A DNA stretch of 64,000 bases from Formicincola oecophyllae (lineage in GTDB: Bacteria > Pseudomonadota > Alphaproteobacteria > Acetobacterales > Acetobacteraceae), in contig NZ_CP038231.1 in assembly GCF_006542395.2 (NCBI RefSeq), positions 1,240,001-1,304,000 on the forward strand, given 5' to 3'. This document shows positions 53,159 to 61,261 of the stretch, one piece after another. The notes under the pieces are model-generated. The model was not told the origin of the DNA, ran no database searches, and saw only the letters and a program-made list of their open reading frames with translations. A program made the translations under genes and the position numbers. How positions within the stretch are numbered: the first letter of the stretch is position 1; each line of letters opens with the position of its first letter.

Positions 53159-55891
53159 GTGACAGAGCAAGACAAGAAAAAAGGTTTGCTGGCACGCGTT
53201 GGGCGTGGTGGGCGCTTTGCCCTGGGTGCGGCCACAGTGGTATTGGTGGTGGCTGTGGGTGCCACAGTAACCATTAATGCCCAAATCAACCAAAAAGCGC
53301 TAACGGCCAGCCTCGCCCAGGCTGTGCGCCAAAGTACGGGGCTGGATTACACGGCTGCTGAAACCCATTTTCAGTTCCTGCCATGGCCTGTGGTCACGGC
53401 GCGCCAGGTCACGCTCAGCAGGCCAGGCTGCGCACCCCTGATGCAGGCCAAGGCCGTGCGCGCCAGCTTGGAACCGCTTGCATTGCTGCAGCGCGTCCTG
53501 CTCATACACAAAGCAAGCCTGGGCGGCCTGGTGGTGCAGACCAACCCTGAAGGCACTGGGGCAGGGCGCTGCGGCTGGCTAACCGACCCTGAACGCCAGC
53601 AGCCAACACCCAGCCAACCGGTCCCCCCTGGCACCACACGCGCTTTGCCGTGGCATGTGCGCCTTGAAGGGCTGGAGGCCAGCAAAGGCCGCATCCTGCA
53701 AGGAACCCAGACTTATCTGACCTTGCGCAGCCTGCAAGTGCGCAACCTGCAGGGCCAGCCGCACATCAGCATGGTAGGGCAGCATGATGCCTTCATGGTG
53801 GTTCTGGAAGGCAGCTTGAGCGACCTCCGCGATCTCCATGCTGGTTTGGGGCCAGTGCCACGCCCTGCACGCCCTGGTCACCAACCCCAACACCCCCTTG
53901 CTGAACGGCCATGGGCCTTCAGTGGGGAACTGCGCTGGGGTGTGGCTGAACACCAGCCAGCAGTACCTTTACTGCAGCGCAACCTGGCCAACATGGTGCA
54001 GCTGGATGGCGTTTTCAGGGCGCCTTCCCACCTTCAAGGTTTCTCAGGCCAGATCCAGGCCATTGTGGAGGATGGGGGCGCCTTGAAGGCCCTGTTGCCT
54101 GCCAGCACCAGCACGGCCTGGCCTGAAGGGAGCTTCACAGGGCTGGCGGGGCGCGCCAAATTGGCTAGTGATGGGCCCTCTGAACACGCTGGCACCATCC
54201 AGGATGGCAGCGCCCCTTCTGATGACAGCTGGCCTGGTTTTGTGGCGCGCCTTCGGACACTTTCAAGCCACCTCTACCCCCTTTCACTGGATGCTTCACT
54301 GGGGCAGGCTAGCCTGCCAGCACCTGGGGGAGCGGTCACGGTGCAAGCCCTCCATGCTGAAGCGCCCCAGCCCACAGCGCCACTCAAGCTTTCTGGCGCT
54401 TTCAGCTGGCCCTTGTGGGAACAAAGCTGGAAAGCCACAGCGGAAGCCGCCACCCTGGAAGGCGCTGTGAAGGCCTGGCGCCAGCCAGAGCACCCCCTTG
54501 TCCCCTTCACGGCAAATCTAGACCAGGCAAGCTTTTCCCCAAGCGTGCCACCTGACGCCAAGCTTGGCCATGTAGCTTTGAAAGGACAATTGGGGCGGCA
54601 GGCCATGGACTTCACCATGGCAGGTCATGTGCCCATCGTGCCTTTGGTGGCACCTGTGGTGACAGGTGCCCCTACCGGCAAGGCATTAGGCACCCTTTGG
54701 GGCCTGCATGAAGCCGTGTTTAGCAGCCATGTGTCTGGGCAGTTGGGGGAGGGACAACAAGGGAAACTCCTTGTCAATGACGTTGCCTTCCAAAGCCATG
54801 AATTGACGGCCTCTGGCACGGTCAGTGCCATACGCACGGCGCCAGGCAAGGTAGAGCAAGGCAGGGCGGAAGGAACATCACCTGCGACCACCCTTGATAG
54901 CCAACTTCACTTCAGCACGGTTGATGGCGATGCCCTTTTGGCAGGGTGGCGCCAATGGCGCGCGCACCTACCACCTGTGGCGCCCTCACCTTCTGTTCAG
55001 CGTGAAAGCTGGCACTGGTGGCAGGGTTTGTTGGAGCGCAATCAGGGTGATGAACGCTGGACGGCTGGCCAGGTCCGCTTGGGCGGGTTGAGCTACAGCC
55101 ACGCGCAGGCCCATTTGGTGGCTGCCCACGATGTAGTGACGCTTGAAGCCCTCAAGGCGCAGGTCAACGGCATAGCTTTTGATGCAACCGCCAGCATGAA
55201 CCTGCAATCCTTGCCGCCGCATTTCACTTTCCACCTGCAGCCTGCTGTGCTTCCAGCATCACTGGTGCAGGAAATGGTGGGTATGCCCCCTGTGGCCACA
55301 GGCACCATGGCCCTTGACGGCACTTTGTCCACCAGTGGCGATGACTTGGCCACCATGGCCGGGGCTGTTGTAGGGCGTTTGGGGGTGAGCATGGTCAACG
55401 GCACGTTGGCGCCCAGCGCCCTTGCCCCCTTGGCTGGCAAAGGCCAGGCCCAGTCCAGCGCTGCCAAGGGGCGCGCGTTGCCGTTGCGTTGCTTAGCAGG
55501 CCATTTCACGTTCCATGACGGCACAGGCGCTGCTGACGCCCTGGCTCTCCAGACAGGGCCGCTGACCTTAACGGGCACTGGCAGCCTCAGCCCAGCCACA
55601 GGGGCTTTGGGGCTGGTGCTTTATGACCATGTGCGCCAAGGCGACCATCTTTATTCATTGCCGTTCAGGCTGGAAGGCACGCTGCAGCAGCCCAAGCCCA
55701 TCCTGCATGACGACCCCATGCTGGACGTCACGCCAGGGGAGGCTGAAAACGACCTTTGCGCGCCAGCCATGATGAAGGCCCTTGATGGCCGCACCCCTTC
55801 AGCAGCGTTGCCGGCAGGGGCCACAGCCAGCTTGGCGGGGCCACGCCCCCAGAACATGGCCGCCGCCATCATGCGGGCCATCGGGCATTGA
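53159..55891 (+). CDS. AsmA family protein
   Basis: A 910-residue envelope protein with an N-terminal basic stretch and a single membrane helix (ALGAATVVLVVAVGATVTI), followed by a long periplasmic region. The opening of the mature part (GLDYTAAETHFQFLPWPVVTARQVTL) and the C-terminal domain (GVSMVNGTLAPSALAPLAG ... ATGALGLVLYDHVRQGDHLYSLPFRLEGTLQQPKP, in short pieces) follow the AsmA pattern. AsmA-superfamily proteins are linked to phospholipid and outer-membrane homeostasis. The start is a GTG with a GGAAAGCAGG region upstream. It lies 48 bases after the pseudouridine synthase gene and is likely in the same transcript. Confidence 0.85.
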   Translation: MTEQDKKKGLLARVGRGGRFALGAATVVLVVAVGATVTINAQINQKALTASLAQAVRQSTGLDYTAAETHFQFLPWPVVTARQVTLSRPGCAPLMQAKAVRASLEPLALLQRVLLIHKASLGGLVVQTNPEGTGAGRCGWLTDPERQQPTPSQPVPPGTTRALPWHVRLEGLEASKGRILQGTQTYLTLRSLQVRNLQGQPHISMVGQHDAFMVVLEGSLSDLRDLHAGLGPVPRPARPGHQPQHPLAERPWAFSGELRWGVAEHQPAVPLLQRNLANMVQLDGVFRAPSHLQGFSGQIQAIVEDGGALKALLPASTSTAWPEGSFTGLAGRAKLASDGPSEHAGTIQDGSAPSDDSWPGFVARLRTLSSHLYPLSLDASLGQASLPAPGGAVTVQALHAEAPQPTAPLKLSGAFSWPLWEQSWKATAEAATLEGAVKAWRQPEHPLVPFTANLDQASFSPSVPPDAKLGHVALKGQLGRQAMDFTMAGHVPIVPLVAPVVTGAPTGKALGTLWGLHEAVFSSHVSGQLGEGQQGKLLVNDVAFQSHELTASGTVSAIRTAPGKVEQGRAEGTSPATTLDSQLHFSTVDGDALLAGWRQWRAHLPPVAPSPSVQRESWHWWQGLLERNQGDERWTAGQVRLGGLSYSHAQAHLVAAHDVVTLEALKAQVNGIAFDATASMNLQSLPPHFTFHLQPAVLPASLVQEMVGMPPVATGTMALDGTLSTSGDDLATMAGAVVGRLGVSMVNGTLAPSALAPLAGKGQAQSSAAKGRALPLRCLAGHFTFHDGTGAADALALQTGPLTLTGTGSLSPATGALGLVLYDHVRQGDHLYSLPFRLEGTLQQPKPILHDDPMLDVTPGEAENDLCAPAMMKALDGRTPSAALPAGATASLAGPRPQNMAAAIMRAIGH

Positions 55892-56003
55892 AGGCCAACC
55901 TGCTAAGGTTGGGGCACAGTGGGTTCCAAAGAGGGCCTATCAAATGAGGCACAAAGGGTTGCGGCGCTCGTCCCAGCCCTGCATGTGAAAGGGAGTGGCC
56001 ATC

Positions 56004-56723
56004 ATGACCAGCGCAGCCGCCAACAACGCCATGAGGCGTAAATGGAAAACCGTTACCGTGGCGCCTTCAAGCGCTGATCCAAGCCGCAGCGGCCCAGCTT
56101 TGGACGGCAAATTGGTGAAGCTGCCCAGTGGCAGCGAACTTGCCGTTTCCTCCCCAGCTTTGGCCCAAGCGCTGGCTGACGAATGGGCGGCCATCGCGCC
56201 TGACGCTCCCCTGACCCCAGCTGACCTGCCGCTGACGCGCATCACCGGCAACCGCCTTGACCGCATCGCCCCGCACATGGACGGCACGCGCGCAGCCCTG
56301 TTCAAATACGGTATTGATGACGCGCTGAGCTACCATTCAGACAAGCAGCCGCCAGAAGCTTTGGGCAAAGCGCTGAAATGGGCTGATGGGCAGGGCCTGC
56401 GCCCCACCCCCACTGAAGGGTTGATGCCGGTGGAACAGCCTGATGACTACAAGCGCAGGCTCACCCGGATTTTGGAGAGTAAAAACCCTGATGAGCTAGC
56501 AACGCTTGGTGTCCTGGCGCCAGCCTTGGGCAGCCTCCTCATTCCCTTGGCGTTGCTGGATGGTGCCATCACCCCTGCTGAGGCCATCAGTCTGGGCACA
56601 GCTGATGAACGCGCCCAACTTGCTGAATGGGGCCATGATGATGAACTGGCCAAGCGCATCAAGGACAATGAGCAGGACGTCCATGACGCCTTGAAATACC
56701 ACCAGCTGACCACAAGGAACTGA
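56004..56723 (+). CDS. ATP12-family F1-ATPase assembly chaperone
   Basis: ATP12 proteins help assemble the alpha subunit into F1-ATPase; bacterial members are largely restricted to alphaproteobacteria, matching mitochondrial ATP12. The 239-residue protein shows LDGKLVKLPSGSELAVSSPALAQALADEW, PLTRITGNRLDRI and the helix around ALFKYGIDDALSYHS. GGGAG lies eight bases before ATG 56004, favouring it over GTG 55995. It is last in the plus-strand run and is followed by a bulged hairpin at 56726. Confidence 0.88.
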   Translation: MTSAAANNAMRRKWKTVTVAPSSADPSRSGPALDGKLVKLPSGSELAVSSPALAQALADEWAAIAPDAPLTPADLPLTRITGNRLDRIAPHMDGTRAALFKYGIDDALSYHSDKQPPEALGKALKWADGQGLRPTPTEGLMPVEQPDDYKRRLTRILESKNPDELATLGVLAPALGSLLIPLALLDGAITPAEAISLGTADERAQLAEWGHDDELAKRIKDNEQDVHDALKYHQLTTRN

Positions 56724-56725
56724 GC

Positions 56726-56754
56726 AGCGCCCTGCACTGCCAGGGTGCAGCGCT
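56726..56754 (+). terminator. Bulged hairpin after the ATP12 gene
   Basis: AGCGC-CC-TGCAC pairs with GTGCA-GCGCT, leaving a two-base bulge and a 7-base loop, followed by GTTT. It begins two bases after the stop codon region. It likely acts as the 3' end of the plus-strand transcript, facing the convergent nuclease gene. Confidence 0.55.
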
Positions 56755-56797
56755 GTTTAGCGGGTGCTCCCCCAACTGTGAGGAGGGGGCTTCAGCT

Positions 56798-57643
56798 TTA
56801 CTTGTGGAGGTAGGCCATCAGCTTGGGGAGTTCTTCTGCAAGGGATTTTTCGCGTGGTTTCTGCAGGTACTCAATGGCGCCCAGGCTGTCCCATTGGGCA
56901 CCTTGCCGGTTGAGGGATGGTTCCAAGGTTTCCATCAGGATGGATTCAAGCGTGGTGATAAGGCCGTTGGCCTGCAGGGGCGCGCTTGTTTTCTCCAAAT
57001 GGGGTGGGGACTGCTCATCCCGCTGGACCACACCATAAAGGCCAAACCAGGAAAACCTGTCCCAACGCCCACTCAGCCTGTCCCTGGTGTGGTCCAGAAG
57101 ACGCCTGCCAAGCGTGGCGTTGCTTTTGTTGGTGCCTTTGCTTTTGTCTGAGTTGCCAGCTTGGCCTGCATAAACGGCCTTGGCGCCATCATAAAGGATG
57201 TAGACGCCGACCTCCTCGCTGAAGTCAACGCTTTGGCTGGCCCCCTGGGCTGTTCCCACCAGACGTGGTTTGGCGCCCCTCCAGTCCACCCAAGCGCGCC
57301 GCCAGAACATGCCAAAAGCCTTCACCCCGCCGGCATCCTCAGTTGCCTGGGGTTGGGTGGGTTCAAGCTTTGCCAGGGCAGCTGGACGTTTACTTGGCGT
57401 AGTTGTGCTGGGGGTTGCAAGGCGCCAACGGGTGGGGCGGTTGCCTTCACTGGCCACGGCGCCAGATGGCTGCAGTTGGGCGTAGAGCTGCGCATTGATG
57501 GTGGCTTCAGGGGTGGCGCCCGTCAGTGTGCGCAACCCTTTCTGCTTGATGGTGGCTGCAATCTCCCCCACCGTTGCAGGCTGGCACAGCGCAAGCGCCT
57601 TCAAGATGGCTTCAGACCAGTTCTGCGAAGGGGTCTTGCCCAT
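56798..57643 (-). CDS. HARE-HTH domain plus GIY-YIG nuclease protein
   Basis: The 281-residue protein joins two recognisable domains. Residues of about 8-75 form a HARE-HTH winged helix (NWSEAILKALALCQ, GEIAATI, TGATPEATINAQLY), a module found in chromatin proteins and restriction enzymes and proposed to sense modified DNA. Residues 145-248 form a GIY-YIG nuclease: GVYILY (146-151), VYAG (157-160), Arg181 and His185 in LGRRLLDHTRDRL, and the metal-binding Glu233 in LESILMETLEPSLN. All key nuclease residues are present, so it is probably active. A Thr/Pro-rich linker joins them. It starts 14 bases after ispF with its ribosome binding site over the ispF stop, so it is coupled to the isoprenoid genes. 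No methyltransferase is adjacent. Confidence 0.8.
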   Translation of the reverse strand: MGKTPSQNWSEAILKALALCQPATVGEIAATIKQKGLRTLTGATPEATINAQLYAQLQPSGAVASEGNRPTRWRLATPSTTTPSKRPAALAKLEPTQPQATEDAGGVKAFGMFWRRAWVDWRGAKPRLVGTAQGASQSVDFSEEVGVYILYDGAKAVYAGQAGNSDKSKGTNKSNATLGRRLLDHTRDRLSGRWDRFSWFGLYGVVQRDEQSPPHLEKTSAPLQANGLITTLESILMETLEPSLNRQGAQWDSLGAIEYLQKPREKSLAEELPKLMAYLHK

Positions 57644-57657
57644 GGTGCTGGCCCTTT

Positions 57658-58170
57658 TCAGTCCTCGTCTGGCAGCAGGACGCTGACAGTCGCCAGGCAG
57701 GCCATGCCTTCACCACGCCCGGTAAAGCCCAGCTTCTCCGTTGTGGTGGCCTTGACGGAAATGCGCTTTGCGCCAACCCCCAGCAAATCAGCCAGGCGGG
57801 CGCGCATGGCTTCTACATGGGGGCCAATTTTGGGGCGCTCGCAAATCAAGGTCAGGTCGGCATTGGCCAGCCGGCCACCATGGCTTTTGATGAGCGCGCC
57901 TGCATGGCGGAGGAAACGCGCTGAATCCATGTTCAGCCACGTGTTGTCGCTGGGGGGGAAATGCTTGCCGATGTCACCTTCGCCCAGCGCGCCATAAATG
58001 GCATCGCAAAGGGCATGGATGCCCACATCAGCGTCAGAGTGGCCAGCAAGGGCATGGCTGTGGGGCACTTCCACGCCGCACAGCATCAGCTTGCGTCCTG
58101 CATCCTTGGTGAAGGCGTGGACATCATAGCCCAGGCCACTGTGGGCAATCAGGGGGGTGGGTGCAGTCAT
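57658..58170 (-). CDS. ispF: 2-C-methyl-D-erythritol 2,4-cyclodiphosphate synthase
   Basis: IspF is the fifth enzyme of the MEP isoprenoid pathway, forming the cyclic diphosphate with release of CMP. The zinc ligands are in GLGYDVHAF (Asp16, His18), the [19 protein letters not shown] signature is complete, and the C-terminal [17 protein letters not shown] carries the substrate-binding Thr and Glu. The start overlaps the ispD stop (ATGA). The protein is 170 residues. Many alphaproteobacteria fuse ispD and ispF; here they are separate but translationally coupled. Confidence 0.96.
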   Translation of the reverse strand: MTAPTPLIAHSGLGYDVHAFTKDAGRKLMLCGVEVPHSHALAGHSDADVGIHALCDAIYGALGEGDIGKHFPPSDNTWLNMDSARFLRHAGALIKSHGGRLANADLTLICERPKIGPHVEAMRARLADLLGVGAKRISVKATTTEKLGFTGRGEGMACLATVSVLLPDED

Positions 58171-58931
58171 GAGGGCATTCCTTCATCGGGGGAGGGGGGC
58201 TGGGCGCCGTCAGCCAGCAAGCGCTCAAGCCGCCTGAGGTCACTGGCCAGTGTGAGCTTGATGTTGTTTTCATCGCCAGCAACCACATGGACGGGGTGGT
58301 TCTGGCGTTCCAGCAAAAGCGCATCATCAGTGCAAGGCGCGTCAAGGTCGCGGTGAAGCGCCAGCAGAAGGGGGAAAGCAAATCCCTGCGGCGTTTGCGC
58401 GCGCCACAACCCAGCGCGCGGGACGGTGCCCGTGATAACGCCATTCTCCACCTTTTTAAGGGTGTCGCTGACGGGAACCGCTGGGATGACGCCAGAAGCC
58501 CCGCCAGCCAATGCGTTGATGACGGCTTTCGTAACAGCGTTTGGCACGTAAGGCCGCGCACCATCATGCACCAGGACAAGATCAGGGGGCTGGGCCAAGG
58601 CCGCCAAGGCCTCCAGGCCAGCGCGCACGCTGTCTTGGCGTTCAGCGCCGCCTGCCACGGCAGGGCGCACCTTGTCGGGGGGCAGTCCAGCCAAGGCCTG
58701 CTCCAGGAGGGGGCCAGTCCCCACAGGCTGCAGCACATCCACATGGGGCAGCAGTGCCTGGGCCGCATGGCGCAGCACGGGTTGGCCAGCCAACATCACG
58801 TACTGCTTGTCAGGCGTGCCTGGCCCTGCGCCAGCCGCAAAGCGGCGCCCCCGCCCCGCAGCCAGCAGAAGCGCCGCCACGCGGAGCCGCGGGGCTTGTG
58901 GGGGGGGCGTGGTGGTGGGTTTGGGCTGCAT
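58167..58931 (-). CDS. ispD: 2-C-methyl-D-erythritol 4-phosphate cytidylyltransferase
   Basis: IspD transfers CMP to methylerythritol phosphate, the third MEP-pathway step. The nucleotide-binding loop [12 protein letters not shown], the [14 protein letters not shown] segment, [11 protein letters not shown] and the TPQGFAF segment are conserved. The N-terminus has about 15 additional Pro/Thr-rich residues. It heads the ispD-ispF-nuclease unit on the minus strand, with GGAAAA upstream of ATG 58931 as a possible ribosome binding site. apaG lies 84 bases upstream on the same strand. Confidence 0.94.
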   Translation of the reverse strand: MQPKPTTTPPPQAPRLRVAALLLAAGRGRRFAAGAGPGTPDKQYVMLAGQPVLRHAAQALLPHVDVLQPVGTGPLLEQALAGLPPDKVRPAVAGGAERQDSVRAGLEALAALAQPPDLVLVHDGARPYVPNAVTKAVINALAGGASGVIPAVPVSDTLKKVENGVITGTVPRAGLWRAQTPQGFAFPLLLALHRDLDAPCTDDALLLERQNHPVHVVAGDENNIKLTLASDLRRLERLLADGAQPPSPDEGMPS

Positions 58932-59015
58932 GGCGTTTTCCGGCGGTGTTAGGGCAGGCGAAGCGTGCGCGCACAGCGCCCAACAGGGGTGGGAAGGGTT
59001 GTTGGGACGAGTTTT

Positions 59016-59516
59016 TCAGTGTTTGTCGTGCAGAAGTAAGGAGGGCATGTCCAGGCTGAAACTGGGAACAATGATATCGTCAGCATGCCAAAGACCAGCT
59101 GGGGTGGCGTGGACTGCATGGTAAACCCCCATAATAAAGGCGCCTGGCATGTCCATTTCAGCTGTGGCTGTGTATTCAAAGGCGCTTTGGGGGGCAATTA
59201 CAGGTTGTTCACCACCAACGTCCCCATCCTCCAGCTGGTGTGTTTGGCCATTGCAGCCAATGCATGTCCAACTGCGTCCCAGAAGTTGCAGGCTGGCCCT
59301 GCCCCTGTTTTCCACAATGACATGGTAAAGCCAGCAATAGTGCCGCTCCTCAGGGCTGGACTGGTCATCCAGCCACATGGTGCGCACACTTACAACGACA
59401 TCGCCGGTGCGGGCCTTGAAACCGCCCAAGTGCGACAGCCGGCCAGCAAAGGGCCCTTCATCGCTGCCTTCATCATCCTGGTCGAAAAAGGGGGGCTGGT
59501 AAGGTTTGTCGATCAT
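59016..59516 (-). CDS. apaG: ApaG domain protein
   Basis: ApaG is a small fibronectin-III-like fold protein, genetically linked to Co2+/Mg2+ and diadenosine tetraphosphate metabolism in enterobacteria, without an established activity. The family core is visible: VVVSVRTMWLDDQSSPEERHYCWLYHVIVENRG, LLGRSWTCIGCNGQ, GGEQPVIAPQSAFEYTATAEMD and GVYHAV (cited in parts). The protein (166 residues) has an acidic 30-residue N-terminal extension compared with the 125-130 residues usual elsewhere, as in many alphaproteobacteria. The TDxxG motif of typical ApaG is replaced by CIGCNG. Confidence 0.88.
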   Translation of the reverse strand: MIDKPYQPPFFDQDDEGSDEGPFAGRLSHLGGFKARTGDVVVSVRTMWLDDQSSPEERHYCWLYHVIVENRGRASLQLLGRSWTCIGCNGQTHQLEDGDVGGEQPVIAPQSAFEYTATAEMDMPGAFIMGVYHAVHATPAGLWHADDIIVPSFSLDMPSLLLHDKH

Positions 59517-59622
59517 CGAACCTTTCTACTGGCCTGGTGGAATTTTGTCAGCCCGTCCTTGAGGGCGCTCTTTAGTTTGGAGCCGGGATGACAAAACCAC
59601 TGCCAGGGTCTTCATAGGGGGA

Positions 59623-59651
59623 TTGCAGGCGCAGCTAAGCTGCTTTATGAA
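59623..59651 (+). promoter_or_regulatory. Possible promoter of the tRNA-Gly gene
   Basis: TTGCAG at 59623 and TATGAA at 59646 are 17 bases apart, a sigma70-like layout, and place transcription start about 25 bases before the tRNA. Each hexamer matches the consensus only partly, so this is tentative. Confidence 0.35.
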
Positions 59652-59684
59652 CAAGAACAACCCAAGCTGTTGCGCTTGAGCCAT

Positions 59685-59758
59685 GCGGATGTAGTTCAAT
59701 GGTAGAACGGCAGCTTCCCAAGCTGCATACGGGGGTTCGATTCCCCTCATCCGCTCCA
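59685..59758 (+). tRNA. tRNA-Gly (anticodon CCC)
   Basis: The sequence folds into a complete cloverleaf. The 7-bp acceptor stem (GCGGATG/CATCCGC) is perfect, the D stem is GTTC/GAAC, the anticodon stem is GCAGC/GCTGC with loop TTCCCAA, and the T arm carries TTCGATT. The anticodon CCC reads GGG glycine codons. The discriminator base is U, usual for glycine, and CCA is encoded. An intrinsic terminator follows 16 bases later. Confidence 0.96.
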
Positions 59759-59774
59759 CGTATTTCATGATGTT

Positions 59775-59815
59775 GGCCCTGTGGCGCTTGTGCGCCATGG
59801 GGCCTTTGTCGTTTT
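59775..59815 (+). terminator. tRNA-Gly terminator
   Basis: A 13-bp stem (GGCCCTGTGGCGC with GCGCCATGGGGCC, two G-U pairs) with the loop TTGT is followed by TTTGTCGTTTT. It sits 16 bases after the tRNA end and fits an intrinsic terminator for it. Confidence 0.85.
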
Positions 59816-59856
59816 AAGCCCTAAGAGCTAAGGGCTGGATGTGACGCGCAGCCATG

Positions 59857-59893
59857 AAAAAGCCCCGCCCCCTTGGGAAGGAAGCAGGGCTTC
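59857..59893 (-). terminator. Terminator of the minus-strand unknown gene
   Basis: Read on the minus strand, AAGCCCTGC and GCGGGGCTT form a stem around a loop of about 15 bases, followed by five T residues. It lies about 65 bases after the stop of the gene ending at 59958. Confidence 0.6.
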
Positions 59894-59957
59894 TTAACCA
59901 TCACGCCATGCCAGCTAGGCTGCGGGGCTATGACGTGGAAGGCGGCTTGGTCAGACC

Positions 59958-60380
59958 TCAAACCACGCGCATATCGGCTTCCTTGGCATGGGCCAAGCGG
60001 TCGATCTGGGGCATGATTTCATCAAGGAACGTGCTGGCTGCCTCATTGGGGGAGGTGCCGGCTTCATCAATCAGGTCATTGATGCGGCTCATGAGGTTGT
60101 CATAGCGCTGCAGCAGGTCATGGGTCAGGCGGCCTTTGCCACCGTCTTCAGGGTTGGCGACCGCGCCAGAACGCTGGAAGGCGGTGGCGATGTCCTCGCG
60201 TGCATTGGCCAGAATGGTGCCGACATCCTCCCCCGTGCGCCCAGCGTTGCGCAGTTCCTCACCCAGGAATGACAGGTCAAGGGTGTAAGTGGCCTTGTTG
60301 CCATGGCCCTGGTCCTTGAACTGGTAACGGCGCTTCTCACGCTCGATGTGGGGCTGCTCAAAAGCTTTATGGTGTGACAT
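59958..60380 (-). CDS. Uncharacterised protein (140 residues)
   Basis: I do not recognise this protein. It starts at ATG 60380, with AGGA about eight bases upstream; the frame continues to 60443 without support. The sequence is soluble and highly charged: a polar N-terminus (MSHHKAFEQPHIEREKRRYQ) is followed by mostly helical segments (LDLSFLGEELRNAGRTGEDV, ILANAREDIATAFQ, LLQRYDNLMSRINDLIDEAG, ASTFLDEIMPQIDRLAHAKE). It has no signal peptide or membrane segment. It lies downstream of another unknown gene on the same strand with a 99-base gap, between tRNA-Gly and a secreted protein gene, and is followed by a terminator. Confidence 0.7.
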   Translation of the reverse strand: MSHHKAFEQPHIEREKRRYQFKDQGHGNKATYTLDLSFLGEELRNAGRTGEDVGTILANAREDIATAFQRSGAVANPEDGGKGRLTHDLLQRYDNLMSRINDLIDEAGTSPNEAASTFLDEIMPQIDRLAHAKEADMRVV

Positions 60381-60479
60381 GAAGGTTATCCTGCAATGGA
60401 AGGTTTGAGGTGGCCTTGATAGGGCCCTGGCTTTGCGCGCCAAGGCCAGCTCAGGCCGTTGGGTGGCCTTCAGGCGGCT

Positions 60480-60989
60480 TTAGTGGCCTTCTGAATGGCG
60501 CTGGCGCCAGCGGCGGCCAAGGGCGTAAATGCCGTGGTCGGTTTTGTGGGCTTCATCTTCGCCAAGCGATGTGTAGTCAATATTGACGTCATCACCTGAA
60601 AGCACCTGAAGGCGGCATTTCTTGGCAGGCTCATTGCCGTAGGCCTCGGCAAACAGGGCGTCAATCTCATGGCGGCGCTCCTCAGCGGAGGGGCCGTCAG
60701 CCACGATGAAGCCTGAAGGCTCGTTGGCGGGCGCGTCCTCGCCACCAAAAATCAGGCCAAAAGACATGGCGTGGAAATCAATGGGGTGACGGTTGAGGAT
60801 AATGCCTTCAACCGTTTTGGTGGTGGCTTCAGCGTTGCCTTCATGCTTGTGGCCAGCTTTTTTCAGCAGGGCGCCAAGGGTGTGCTGGGCATCGCTCTGG
60901 CGGCCGGCGACACCTGCAAAAACCTTGTTGCTGGCGTGGTCGATGTGAAGGGCGGCGTAGGCATGGGCTGGATGGGAAGTCTGGGACAT
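60480..60989 (-). CDS. Uncharacterised protein (169 residues)
   Basis: Not recognised. The frame is open as far as 61430, but the coding character and a likely ribosome binding site (AGGAC) point to ATG 60989; ATG 61145 is the other option. The product is soluble, rich in His, Ala and Glu, with segments such as AYAALHIDHASNKVFAG, LGALLKKAGHKHEGNAEA, GIILNRHPIDFHAMSFG, AEERRHEIDALFAEAYGNE and DDVNIDYTSLGEDEAHKTD. It ends in a basic tail (YALGRRWRQRHSEGH). No catalytic motif is evident. It is paired with the 140-residue unknown gene downstream and divergent from the EF-hand protein gene. The 272 bases upstream hold no further gene I can support. Confidence 0.65.
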   Translation of the reverse strand: MSQTSHPAHAYAALHIDHASNKVFAGVAGRQSDAQHTLGALLKKAGHKHEGNAEATTKTVEGIILNRHPIDFHAMSFGLIFGGEDAPANEPSGFIVADGPSAEERRHEIDALFAEAYGNEPAKKCRLQVLSGDDVNIDYTSLGEDEAHKTDHGIYALGRRWRQRHSEGH

Positions 60990-61261
60990 GTCCTGCTCGT
61001 GGCGTGAAATCTCGAAAAACGGGGCGCCAAGTTCAGGGCAGCCCCAATCCGGCCTGGGCCTGGGCCCTGCACGGTCGGAAGCGGGAAGCGGCTCGATGAA
61101 CGCCTCCCCATCCTTGTAGCTTCTAGCAGGCTTCAAGGAAAGCATTCCCTGGCTCTTGCCGTGCGCACGCCTTGGCGGCACTGATGAGGCGTGGACAAAG
61201 CGCCAAGCCAGCGTGGTGGCCTGGGCGTGATGAAACGAGGGCCGGGAATTAAGGGGGCAGC

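Noticed and set aside
59685-60989. Integrated genetic element at tRNA-Gly
   Set aside because: No integrase and no repeated tRNA 3' end were seen, so I do not call a mobile element.
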